From Candidatus Caenarcanum sp. (GTDB lineage Bacteria; Cyanobacteriota; Vampirovibrionia; Gastranaerophilales; UBA9971), in contig DYOT01000079.1 of assembly GCA_020720345.1 (NCBI GenBank), positions 1 to 6,162 on the forward strand: a stretch of DNA of 6,162 nt, in the 5' to 3' direction. Below the pieces are notes generated by a model. That model was not told the origin of the DNA. It saw only the letters and a list, made by a program, of their open reading frames with translations, and searched no databases. This document shows, one piece after another, positions 1 to 5,598 of the stretch (the stretch's first letter is position 1; each line of letters starts with the position of its first letter). A program made the translations under genes and the position numbers.

Positions 1-33
1 GGGGGACAATCCAAAAAAAATTGAGTTTTTCTT

Positions 34-56
34 GTTAAAGCCACTTTAAACTTTTT
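34..56 (+). terminator. Weak intrinsic-terminator-like hairpin upstream of der
   Basis: A 6-base inverted repeat, TTAAAG (35-40) and CTTTAA (44-49), encloses a 3-base CCA loop and is followed by AC and five T (52-56). This shape fits a small rho-independent terminator for a gene lying to the left of the window. The stem is almost entirely A-T, so it would be weak, and in sequence this AT-rich such a structure can arise by chance. No upstream gene is visible to confirm the role. Confidence 0.3.
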
Positions 57-131
57 ACTTTAATGTTTTTGTCATACGGATATGTAAATTTAAAAAATTA
101 TTACGATAAATAAATTATATTATGTTTGTTC

Positions 132-137
132 TATAAT
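132..137 (+). promoter_or_regulatory. Candidate -10 element (TATAAT) for der
   Basis: A perfect TATAAT consensus ends six bases before the ATG of der, so a transcript from it would begin at or next to the start codon and be essentially leaderless. I see no convincing -35 hexamer 16-18 bases upstream and no TG extended -10. The local sequence is very AT-rich, so chance occurrence is a real alternative. Other weak -35-like hexamers lie further up (TTGTTA at 32-37, TTGTCA at 69-74) without good partners. Confidence 0.25.
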
Positions 138-143
138 GTTGTA

Positions 144-1547
144 ATGACAAATAAAAAACCGGTAATTGCAATAGTCGGCAGACCAAACGTAGGCAAGTCA
201 ACTTTTGTTAACAGACTTATAGGCTCGAGAGAATCCATAGTGGATGACATGCCTGGTGTTACAAGAGACAGGCTTTATTTTGATGTGGATTGGGCTGGCA
301 GATCTTTCACGGTAATAGACACAGGTGGAATTATTCCAGGAATGCAAGATGAAATAATGCTTTCTATTTATTCCCAGGTGGAAATTGCGGCTGAACAGGC
401 TGATGCAATTATTTTTCTCGTTGACGGCAAGGATGGACTAACACCTGCTGATGAAGAGATAGCTAATTTACTAAGAAAAAGCGGATTGCGAGCTGAGGCT
501 GGAGGGCGGGCTTTGCCCGACAATAACGCCGTTAAAGGCGAGCAACCAAGCAAAATCAAAAAACCAATATTTTTAGCTGTCAATAAAATTGATACGCCGG
601 AAAAAACAGGCTTAATAAATGATTTCTACGCTCTGGGCATTGGCGAACCTCACCCTCTTTCCGCAATGCACGGAACCGGCGATGTTGGAGACCTTCTTGA
701 TAAAATTATGGATGTTTTGCCTGCGTATACAGAGCCGGAAACAGAAAAAACCATTAAAATAGCCGTCGTAGGAAAACCCAACGTTGGAAAATCATCCCTG
801 ATTAACGCACTATTGGGTGAAGAACGTATTATAGTAAGTGAAGTTTCCGGCACAACAAGGGATTCTATTGACACAAACCTTAGTTTTGAAGGAGTGAATT
901 ACACTCTTATTGATACAGCAGGCATAAGAAAAAAAGCAAAAGTTGAATATGGAGTGGAAAGATTTTCAGTTGTAAGAAGTTTAAAAGCTGTTAAAAACTG
1001 CGATGTTGTTCTCTTAATGATAGATGCTCTAGAAGGCTTATCAGATCAGGACAAAAAAATTAGCCAATTAATAGTAGATGCAGGAAAAGCCTTTATTATT
1101 GCAGTAAACAAATGGGATGCTATTGAAGCTAAACATACTAATTCGGTAATCGAATTTACTAAAAAAATTAGGGTTGAAGCTCCTTTTCTCCATTATGTGC
1201 CTTTTTTGTTTATAAGCGCAAAATCAAAGCAGCGTATAAACAAAATTTTCCCTGCTGTTCAGGAAGCTTACGAATTTACAAATAAAAGAGTTGCTACAAA
1301 TCTCTTAAATAAAGTCATTTTAGAAGCTCTGGCTCTTAATCCTTCACCTTTCCGCAAAGGCAAAGGATTAAAAATTTATTATTCAACGCAGGCAGGAGTT
1401 GCACCGCCAACTTTTATTCTTTTCGTTAATGACAAAGATCTTATAACCCAAAGCTATGAAAGATACATAGAAAACAAATTGCGTGAAGCCTTCGGATTTT
1501 TCGGAACACCAATCAGACTGGTAATCCGGGAGAAAGAAGAGAGATGA
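144..1547 (+). CDS. der: Ribosome-assembly GTPase Der (EngA), with an unusual in-frame insert
   Basis: Der is an essential double GTPase that acts in the cytoplasm in late maturation of the 50S ribosomal subunit. Numbering from the ATG (467 aa), the first G domain shows GRPNVGKS (12-19), GVTRDR (switch I, T40), DTGG (59-62), NKID (147-150) and SA (173-174). The second shows GKPNVGKS (210-217), DTAGIR (257-262), NKWD (322-325) and SAK (358-360). A KH-like RNA-binding domain follows (about 378-464) and includes the usual GTPIRL near the end. I prefer the ATG at 144 over an in-frame TTG at 126, because the family normally begins a few residues before the KPxxAIVGRPN strand. Neither start has a clear Shine-Dalgarno sequence. 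Residues about 115-139 are an extra segment between the LRKSG helix and the strand leading to NKID, where relatives join almost directly. The stop codon overlaps mtnA (ATGA). Confidence 0.97.
   Translation: MTNKKPVIAIVGRPNVGKSTFVNRLIGSRESIVDDMPGVTRDRLYFDVDWAGRSFTVIDTGGIIPGMQDEIMLSIYSQVEIAAEQADAIIFLVDGKDGLTPADEEIANLLRKSGLRAEAGGRALPDNNAVKGEQPSKIKKPIFLAVNKIDTPEKTGLINDFYALGIGEPHPLSAMHGTGDVGDLLDKIMDVLPAYTEPETEKTIKIAVVGKPNVGKSSLINALLGEERIIVSEVSGTTRDSIDTNLSFEGVNYTLIDTAGIRKKAKVEYGVERFSVVRSLKAVKNCDVVLLMIDALEGLSDQDKKISQLIVDAGKAFIIAVNKWDAIEAKHTNSVIEFTKKIRVEAPFLHYVPFLFISAKSKQRINKIFPAVQEAYEFTNKRVATNLLNKVILEALALNPSPFRKGKGLKIYYSTQAGVAPPTFILFVNDKDLITQSYERYIENKLREAFGFFGTPIRLVIREKEER
486..547. repeat. GC-rich palindromic insert inside der
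   Basis: This stretch is about 61% G+C (38 of 62 bases) inside a clearly AT-rich gene and corresponds to the extra residues of Der. It holds nested inverted repeats: CGGGC (507-511) with GCCCG (515-519) around TTT, CGCC (527-530) with GGCG (537-540), and an alternative pair TAACG (524-528) with CGTTA (530-534). TTGC (486-489) and GCAA (542-545) could close the outer end. GCGAGC occurs as a direct repeat at 488-493 and 538-543. The added length is a multiple of three and has no stop in the der frame. The composition, palindromy and in-frame position suggest a small mobile repeat. I do not recognise the family, and the exact borders are uncertain; the extra codons may extend to about 560. Confidence 0.55.
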
Positions 1548-2605
1548 TACTTGAATCAAAAATAAGACCCATAGAATGGGCAGGAAATCACGTTAAACTA
1601 TTAGACCAGACATTGCTTCCATATGAGCAAAAAATCGTGTGCATAACAAAATATCAGGAAATGGCTACAGCAATCAAAGATATGATTGTAAGAGGAGCTC
1701 CTGCAATAGGCGTTTCAGGTGCTTTTGGCGTATCGTTAGGTGCAAAAAGCCTTATTAATATAACCGATAAAAACGAATTCCTTAAAAAACTCGAGGAAAT
1801 CGGTGAATCTTTAAAATCAACACGTCCAACCGCAGTAAATTTAGCATGGGCAGTGGATAAACAGCTTGAATTGGCTCAGGAGCAGATCCTTCGCTCTGCT
1901 CAGGATGACAGGGTATTTATTGACGAAATTATAAAAAAACTTGAAGAAAACGCAATAAAAATACTTAATGACGACATAGAAATTAACCAGAGAATGGGCG
2001 AACACGGCACTAAAATTGTTCCAAAAGGAGCAACTATTCTCACTCACTGTAATGCCGGAGCCTTAGCAACAGCAGGATACGGAACAGCTTTAGGAGTCGT
2101 GCGTTCTGCTTTTGCCAGAGATAATACTATACAGGTTTTTGCGGATGAAACACGTCCTCGCCAACAGGGAGCAAGACTTACCACATGGGAACTTGTCGAA
2201 GATAATATCCCTGTAACTCTTATAACCGATGGAATGTGCGGATATTTTATGAAAAAAGGGATGATAGACCTAGTAATTGTCGGCGCTGACAGAATTGCAT
2301 CGAACGGTGATGCCGCAAATAAAATAGGAACTTATACCGTTGCATTGGTTGCAAAAGCTCATAATATACCTTTTTATGTAGCTGCTCCTCATTCTACGAT
2401 TGATATGTCGATTAAATCAGGCGATGAAATCCCTATAGAAGAGCGTAGCAGAGAAGAAGTTACCCATATAAACGGAAAAACAATTTGCGCTGAAGGGGTA
2501 AATATAATTAATCCTGCTTTTGATGTTACACCTGCTGAATATATAACCGGAATCATTACTGAAACCGGTATTTATAAGCCTTCAGAGTTGAATGGACTTT
2601 TTTAA
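1544..2605 (+). CDS. mtnA: S-methyl-5-thioribose-1-phosphate isomerase (MtnA)
   Basis: This cytosolic enzyme converts the aldose methylthioribose-1-phosphate to the ketose methylthioribulose-1-phosphate. The step belongs to methionine salvage, or to the related 5-deoxyribose/DHAP shunts in cells lacking the full pathway. The 353-aa length fits the family. Recognisable blocks are the N-terminal RPIEW and LLDQTLLP, VRGAPAIGVSGAFG (49-62), STRPTAVNL (92-100), THCNAGALATAGYGTALG (167-184), DETRPRQQGARLT (201-213), and GADRIASNGDAANKIGTY (247-264). By analogy to characterised MtnA, C169 and D249 are the catalytic pair. The fold is shared with the eIF2B alpha family, but these blocks point to MtnA rather than ribose-1,5-bisphosphate isomerase. 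The start overlaps the der stop by 4 bases, with only a purine-rich tract (1528-1543) as ribosome site, so coupled translation is likely. Residues about 115-123 appear to come from a repeat insertion. No other methionine-salvage gene is in the window. Confidence 0.95.
   Translation: MILESKIRPIEWAGNHVKLLDQTLLPYEQKIVCITKYQEMATAIKDMIVRGAPAIGVSGAFGVSLGAKSLINITDKNEFLKKLEEIGESLKSTRPTAVNLAWAVDKQLELAQEQILRSAQDDRVFIDEIIKKLEENAIKILNDDIEINQRMGEHGTKIVPKGATILTHCNAGALATAGYGTALGVVRSAFARDNTIQVFADETRPRQQGARLTTWELVEDNIPVTLITDGMCGYFMKKGMIDLVIVGADRIASNGDAANKIGTYTVALVAKAHNIPFYVAAPHSTIDMSIKSGDEIPIEERSREEVTHINGKTICAEGVNIINPAFDVTPAEYITGIITETGIYKPSELNGLF
1884..1910. repeat. Short dispersed palindromic repeat (ILRSAQDD type) inside mtnA
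   Basis: The 27 bases contain ATCCT (1886-1890) facing AGGAT (1902-1906), with an inner GC/GC pair, forming an imperfect hairpin. In the mtnA frame they read ILRSAQDD; on the opposite strand they can read VILSRAKDL. From general knowledge these words recur at unrelated places in many bacterial genomes and mark a small repeat of unknown function. In MtnA the segment lies in the variable helical region between RPTAVNL and the IEINQRMGEHG block, where extra length is tolerated. It is in frame and adds about nine residues. Identification is by recall of the motif, not by a search. Confidence 0.7.
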
Positions 2606-2784
2606 ACAAGCCTTTACATATAAGCTTTTTGGCTAAATTAATATTTTAACCAGACAGGCTCTAATAATAGCTCAATGCAATCAACACACAACATACTTTT
2701 TTTAGAGGATGAGTGGGAATGGCGCATGGGGTAAACTTAATATACATTATTATATGGGAAATTTCACAGGGTCGGGGTTAATGG
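2606..2784 (+). other. Intergenic region between mtnA and the flagellar cluster
   Basis: This is the longest internal non-coding gap and the natural place for the promoter of the fliJ-fliK-flgD-flgE operon. The left part is AT-rich. It has a feeble inverted repeat AGCC (2609-2612) / GGCT (2631-2634) and no convincing terminator. The right part, from about 2705, is G-richer. I looked for a sigma-28 (TAAA-N15-GCCGATAA) and a sigma-54 (TGGCAC-N5-TTGC) flagellar promoter and found no acceptable match; the nearest is TGGCGC at 2720-2725, with no TTGC partner. A TATTAT (2748-2753) could be a -10 but lacks a -35. No RNA gene is recognisable. Confidence 0.4.
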
Positions 2785-2790
2785 GTGAAA
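2762..2790 (+). promoter_or_regulatory. Possible hairpin covering the fliJ start codon
   Basis: TTTCAC (2762-2767) is the exact reverse complement of GTGAAA (2785-2790), which contains the GTG start and second codon of fliJ. The 17-base loop holds the G-rich stretch that would serve as the ribosome site, and an out-of-frame ATG (2781). If formed in the mRNA, the stem would hide the start codon and lower translation initiation. Six pairs over a long loop is a modest structure and may be coincidental. Confidence 0.22.
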
Positions 2791-3231
2791 GGTTTTAAAT
2801 TCAAACTGCAAAGCATCCTTGAAATTAGGGAGAAAAAATTCGAGGACAGCCAGCTTGCCTTTGCTATAGCCAAAAACAGACTTCATCAGGAAAACCTAAT
2901 AATGTCAAACCTTATTAAGACTCATGACGAAACAGTTTTTAGTCTTGAAAATGTTTTAAAATCCGGGGGGATAGATAAAACAATAATTTTTATTCATCAA
3001 AACTACATACTTAAAATTAAGGAGGGTATAAAAAAACAAAAGGAAATAATTAAAGCGGCAGAAAAAGAAGTTGAAGAAAAAAATCGGCTAATGCTTGAAG
3101 CATTAAAAGAAAAAAAAATCATGGAAAAGCTCAAGGAAAGAGCACTTGAAGAGTTTAAGAGCACAATAGAAAAACACGAAATGCTGCAAATTGATGAAAT
3201 ATCAACTAATCGGCACAGAAAAGTATTATAA
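2785..3231 (+). CDS. fliJ: Flagellar export protein FliJ
   Basis: FliJ is a small cytoplasmic coiled-coil protein. It sits as the stalk in the FliI ATPase ring of the flagellar type III export apparatus, contacts FlhA, and escorts chaperones. The 148-aa length is typical. The N-terminus, KGFKFKLQSILEIREKK, matches the family opening (a basic, F-containing start followed by a RLQSVLDLRE-like helix). The C-terminal EKLKERALEEFKSTIEK and DEISTNRH match the family ending. Nearly the whole chain is helical and charged, with a break around residues 60-65 (SGGID), as expected for an antiparallel two-helix coiled coil. The start is GTG; the ATG four bases upstream is out of frame and stops quickly. 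The ribosome site is weak (GGGG at 2774-2777). FliJ usually follows fliI, but here it opens the cluster after mtnA, so fliI must lie elsewhere or be missing. Confidence 0.87.
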   Translation: MKGFKFKLQSILEIREKKFEDSQLAFAIAKNRLHQENLIMSNLIKTHDETVFSLENVLKSGGIDKTIIFIHQNYILKIKEGIKKQKEIIKAAEKEVEEKNRLMLEALKEKKIMEKLKERALEEFKSTIEKHEMLQIDEISTNRHRKVL

Positions 3232-3262
3232 AAAGTTTATACGGGGCGTTTGAGGGCTATAA

Positions 3263-5095
3263 ATGACTATTAAAGATTTTCTTGAAATATCTAAAACGGG
3301 TTCTAATACTAATACTAAAAATACAGATTTTGCATCAAAATATTGTTCAAGAGAGAATAAAAATTCGTTTATGGATGTTCTTGAACAAGCTAATAAGAAT
3401 TCTAATGTTTCGTTCAATAAAGAAGGAAAACATTCATATAATAATTATGCTAAAAATGATTATTCAAAAAATTCCAGTCGTAGAGAATTTAATTTCGAGC
3501 ATGATAATTCTTATAATAAATTTTACGAAAACAAAAATGCTGAAACTTCTGTAAGGAATGACAGCAATATTGAGGACAACCGTAAAGAAATTAAAGATAC
3601 CGAAACAAATGAACAGGTTGATAATCAAAAAAATGTTCAAAAAACAAAAGAAGACAAAAATCAGATAGAAGCAAAAGTCGATAATATAAATGAAAAAATA
3701 AAAGAAAACGAATCTTCCGATAATCAAAAAAAAGCTGAAGAATCTGAAGAAAACAAAAATAAATCAGAATTAAAATCCGAAAATACAGAGGAAACCAATA
3801 CTCAAGAGAATACAACTTCTGATAAATCTGATAAAACAATTAATCTTAGCGTTCTTGCCTCTGAAACAGTTATAAAAGACAGTATAGTCAAAGATAAAGA
3901 TCAGGCTGAAACAAATAATGCAAAGACTGAAGAAAATCCCGATGCCAAAACTCAAATAATTGCAAAAGCTCAAAAAGCACTTTTAGAAACAGTTAAAGAT
4001 ATGCACAATTCAGTTGTTTCTGAATCAAAAACTCCTAAAGAAGGAGAAGCAGCACTTGAAGAACTCACTTCTGATGAAGAAAAACAACAGATAAATCAAA
4101 AAACAAATGATAAACAGCCTGAAAATGTTTTACAGCAGCCTGTTAAGCAAGATTTCTCCTCAAAACAGATTAAAGATTCAAAAATAATTTCTGAGAATAA
4201 AACTGAAACTCAGCTTCAAAAGCCAGAAACAACTATTAATAATGAAGAAGACAAAGCGATTTCCGTTGCAATTTCAGAAAAACTTTTAAATACTTCAGGC
4301 ATAACTCAGGTTGAACAGCCAAAAGACGGAAAAATTCAATCTTTAGCGGAAAAACTTGCTGAATTAAATAATAAAGAAGATTCAAAAGCTGTCATAACTC
4401 AACTTGAAGTTAAAAGCGATTCATCAAAAATGGATATGGGAAGTCAGAACAACCAGCAGGAGCTTAAATCTGATATAAGCCAGACTCAAAATTTAACTTC
4501 AGAAAATAATATACAAAAAATGGATCTTCAAAAAACAGCTCAATTTGATAAGATTTTGAACTCAAAACAGTCGCAAAGCATTGAGAATTCAATACTAAAT
4601 CAGATTAAAGACAAAATTTCTTCGGAAACAACCGAAAATAAATCACAAATAAATATTATTCTAAAACCTGAGAATCTGGGAAAAGTAAACATAAATATTA
4701 TTAGCCAAAACGGGACTTTAACAGCACAAATTACGGCAGAAAATAGTCAGACAAAAGATATACTGAATAAAAATCTTGAAACATTAAGACAAACTCTTAC
4801 AGAACAGGGTGTCCAAGTAGGAAAAATGGTCGTTCAAGTTCAGGAATCACCTTCATCAAATCAAAATATGAATTCAGAAAATGGCTTTAAGGAATTTGAT
4901 CAGGCAAATTCAGGGTTGCAGGAAAGAAATTATCAATCAGGCAATCATAATAAATCAGGTGAAAGTTCATCGGCTTATTCAAACAGCCAACTTGGCGAAT
5001 TAGACGAAATGACAGCAAATGAATCGGATGAAAACAATATTTTAACCGGACATAATTCAGTTTTACAGACAGGTAGAGTAGATTATAAAGTATAA
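3263..5095 (+). CDS. fliK: Flagellar hook-length control protein FliK
   Basis: FliK is secreted through the growing hook as a molecular ruler, then switches the export gate from hook to filament substrates through its C-terminal domain. That domain is recognisable at residues about 450-530. It has INIILKPENLGKVNINI (463-479, with the hallmark PENLG), followed by a strand-rich segment, a helix NLETLRQTLTEQGVQV and VVQVQES. The first 440 residues are low-complexity, with no tryptophan. They are very rich in Lys, Glu, Asn, Gln and Ser, especially about 93-193, as expected for the disordered ruler part, which diverges quickly. At 610 aa the protein is longer than the roughly 400 aa of enteric FliK. 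GAGGG (3252-3256) six bases before the ATG supports the start. It lies between fliJ and flgD, the normal context. Many overlapping open frames on both strands here are by-products of its A-rich composition. Confidence 0.92.
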   Translation: MTIKDFLEISKTGSNTNTKNTDFASKYCSRENKNSFMDVLEQANKNSNVSFNKEGKHSYNNYAKNDYSKNSSRREFNFEHDNSYNKFYENKNAETSVRNDSNIEDNRKEIKDTETNEQVDNQKNVQKTKEDKNQIEAKVDNINEKIKENESSDNQKKAEESEENKNKSELKSENTEETNTQENTTSDKSDKTINLSVLASETVIKDSIVKDKDQAETNNAKTEENPDAKTQIIAKAQKALLETVKDMHNSVVSESKTPKEGEAALEELTSDEEKQQINQKTNDKQPENVLQQPVKQDFSSKQIKDSKIISENKTETQLQKPETTINNEEDKAISVAISEKLLNTSGITQVEQPKDGKIQSLAEKLAELNNKEDSKAVITQLEVKSDSSKMDMGSQNNQQELKSDISQTQNLTSENNIQKMDLQKTAQFDKILNSKQSQSIENSILNQIKDKISSETTENKSQINIILKPENLGKVNINIISQNGTLTAQITAENSQTKDILNKNLETLRQTLTEQGVQVGKMVVQVQESPSSNQNMNSENGFKEFDQANSGLQERNYQSGNHNKSGESSSAYSNSQLGELDEMTANESDENNILTGHNSVLQTGRVDYKV

Positions 5096-5110
5096 AAGGA
5101 GGAGTTTTTT

Positions 5111-5569
5111 ATGACTTCTATGGACGTGGCCAATACATTATCGAATATGGTAAACAGTACTGCACAGGCACAGGCAGAAAATAATACCAGAAAAACAGGC
5201 GCGGCTGATATGGATCAGAACGCTTTTTTACAGTTATTAATGGCTCAAATGAAATATCAGGATCCTTTAAAACCTATGGATAGTAGCCAGTTTCTAGCCC
5301 AGCAGGCTCAATTTACACAAATAAGCGAACTGCAAAAGCTCAATAAAACAGTTACAAGTTCAAATGAAATGATGCAGGCAAGTTCTCTTATCGGCAAAGA
5401 AGTAGGCTTAATCGATCCTGACAACTCGCAAAAAGTAATTTCAGGAGTGGTAGATGCGGCAGTGCTTGACTCAACCGGAGCAAGCATACTTATAGGAGGC
5501 AAAGCGTATCCGCTTGACAGCGTAGTAAGCATTCAGAATGCAGGTACAAATACAAATTCAGAAAACTAG
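5111..5569 (+). CDS. flgD: Flagellar hook assembly (cap) protein FlgD
   Basis: FlgD is exported and forms the temporary cap at the tip of the growing hook, where FlgE subunits are inserted; it is absent from the finished flagellum. The diagnostic N-terminal block spans residues about 36-74: QNAFLQLLMAQMKYQDPLKP, then MDSSQFLAQQAQFTQISELQ. A second conserved part, SLIGKEVGLID (92-102) through SGVVDAAV to GGKAYPLDSVVSIQ, matches the C-terminal end of the short form of the protein. At 152 aa it lacks the FlgD Ig-like/tudor-like region of the longer enteric form (about 230 aa) and resembles the short version known from Firmicutes. A near-perfect Shine-Dalgarno sequence, AGGAGGAG (5097-5104), lies six bases before the ATG and begins within two bases of the fliK stop. 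This is the strongest ribosome site in the window. Confidence 0.95.
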   Translation: MTSMDVANTLSNMVNSTAQAQAENNTRKTGAADMDQNAFLQLLMAQMKYQDPLKPMDSSQFLAQQAQFTQISELQKLNKTVTSSNEMMQASSLIGKEVGLIDPDNSQKVISGVVDAAVLDSTGASILIGGKAYPLDSVVSIQNAGTNTNSEN

Positions 5570-5598
5570 AAGTTATATAATAATAAGGGGAGACTTTT

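Noticed and set aside
126..143. TTG start giving Der six extra residues
   Set aside because: The extra residues are outside the conserved start of the family, no ribosome site precedes the TTG, and an ATG follows at the expected place.
2608..2634. Intrinsic terminator after mtnA
   Set aside because: Only four-base stems with long loops can be drawn (AAGC/GCTT, AGCC/GGCT), and T runs are short or misplaced.
2720..2736. Sigma-54 promoter beginning TGGCGC
   Set aside because: The -12 TTGC element is absent at the required spacing.
2719..2781. Tiny 20-codon ORF before fliJ, a possible leader peptide
   Set aside because: No properly spaced ribosome site, no run of regulatory codons and no following terminator/antiterminator structure.
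2701..2790. c-di-GMP (GEMM-type) riboswitch before the flagellar genes
   Set aside because: The G-rich stretch and CACAGGG recall parts of the consensus, but the conserved two-helix layout and the other conserved blocks cannot be found.
2709..2798. Tiny 29-codon ORF (ATG at 2709) overlapping the fliJ start
   Set aside because: The only purine-rich stretch directly abuts the ATG, so spacing is wrong for a ribosome site. No recognisable peptide family, and chance explains an ORF this short.
3282..3554. Second + strand ORF within fliK
   Set aside because: It is an out-of-frame shadow in AT-rich sequence, with no ribosome site and no family resemblance, while the fliK frame has the right context and C-terminal domain.
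3464..3973. Minus-strand ORFs that would encode very hydrophobic, Phe/Ile-rich proteins
   Set aside because: They are the antisense of A-rich Lys/Asn/Glu codons of fliK, and their apparent membrane character is a composition artefact.
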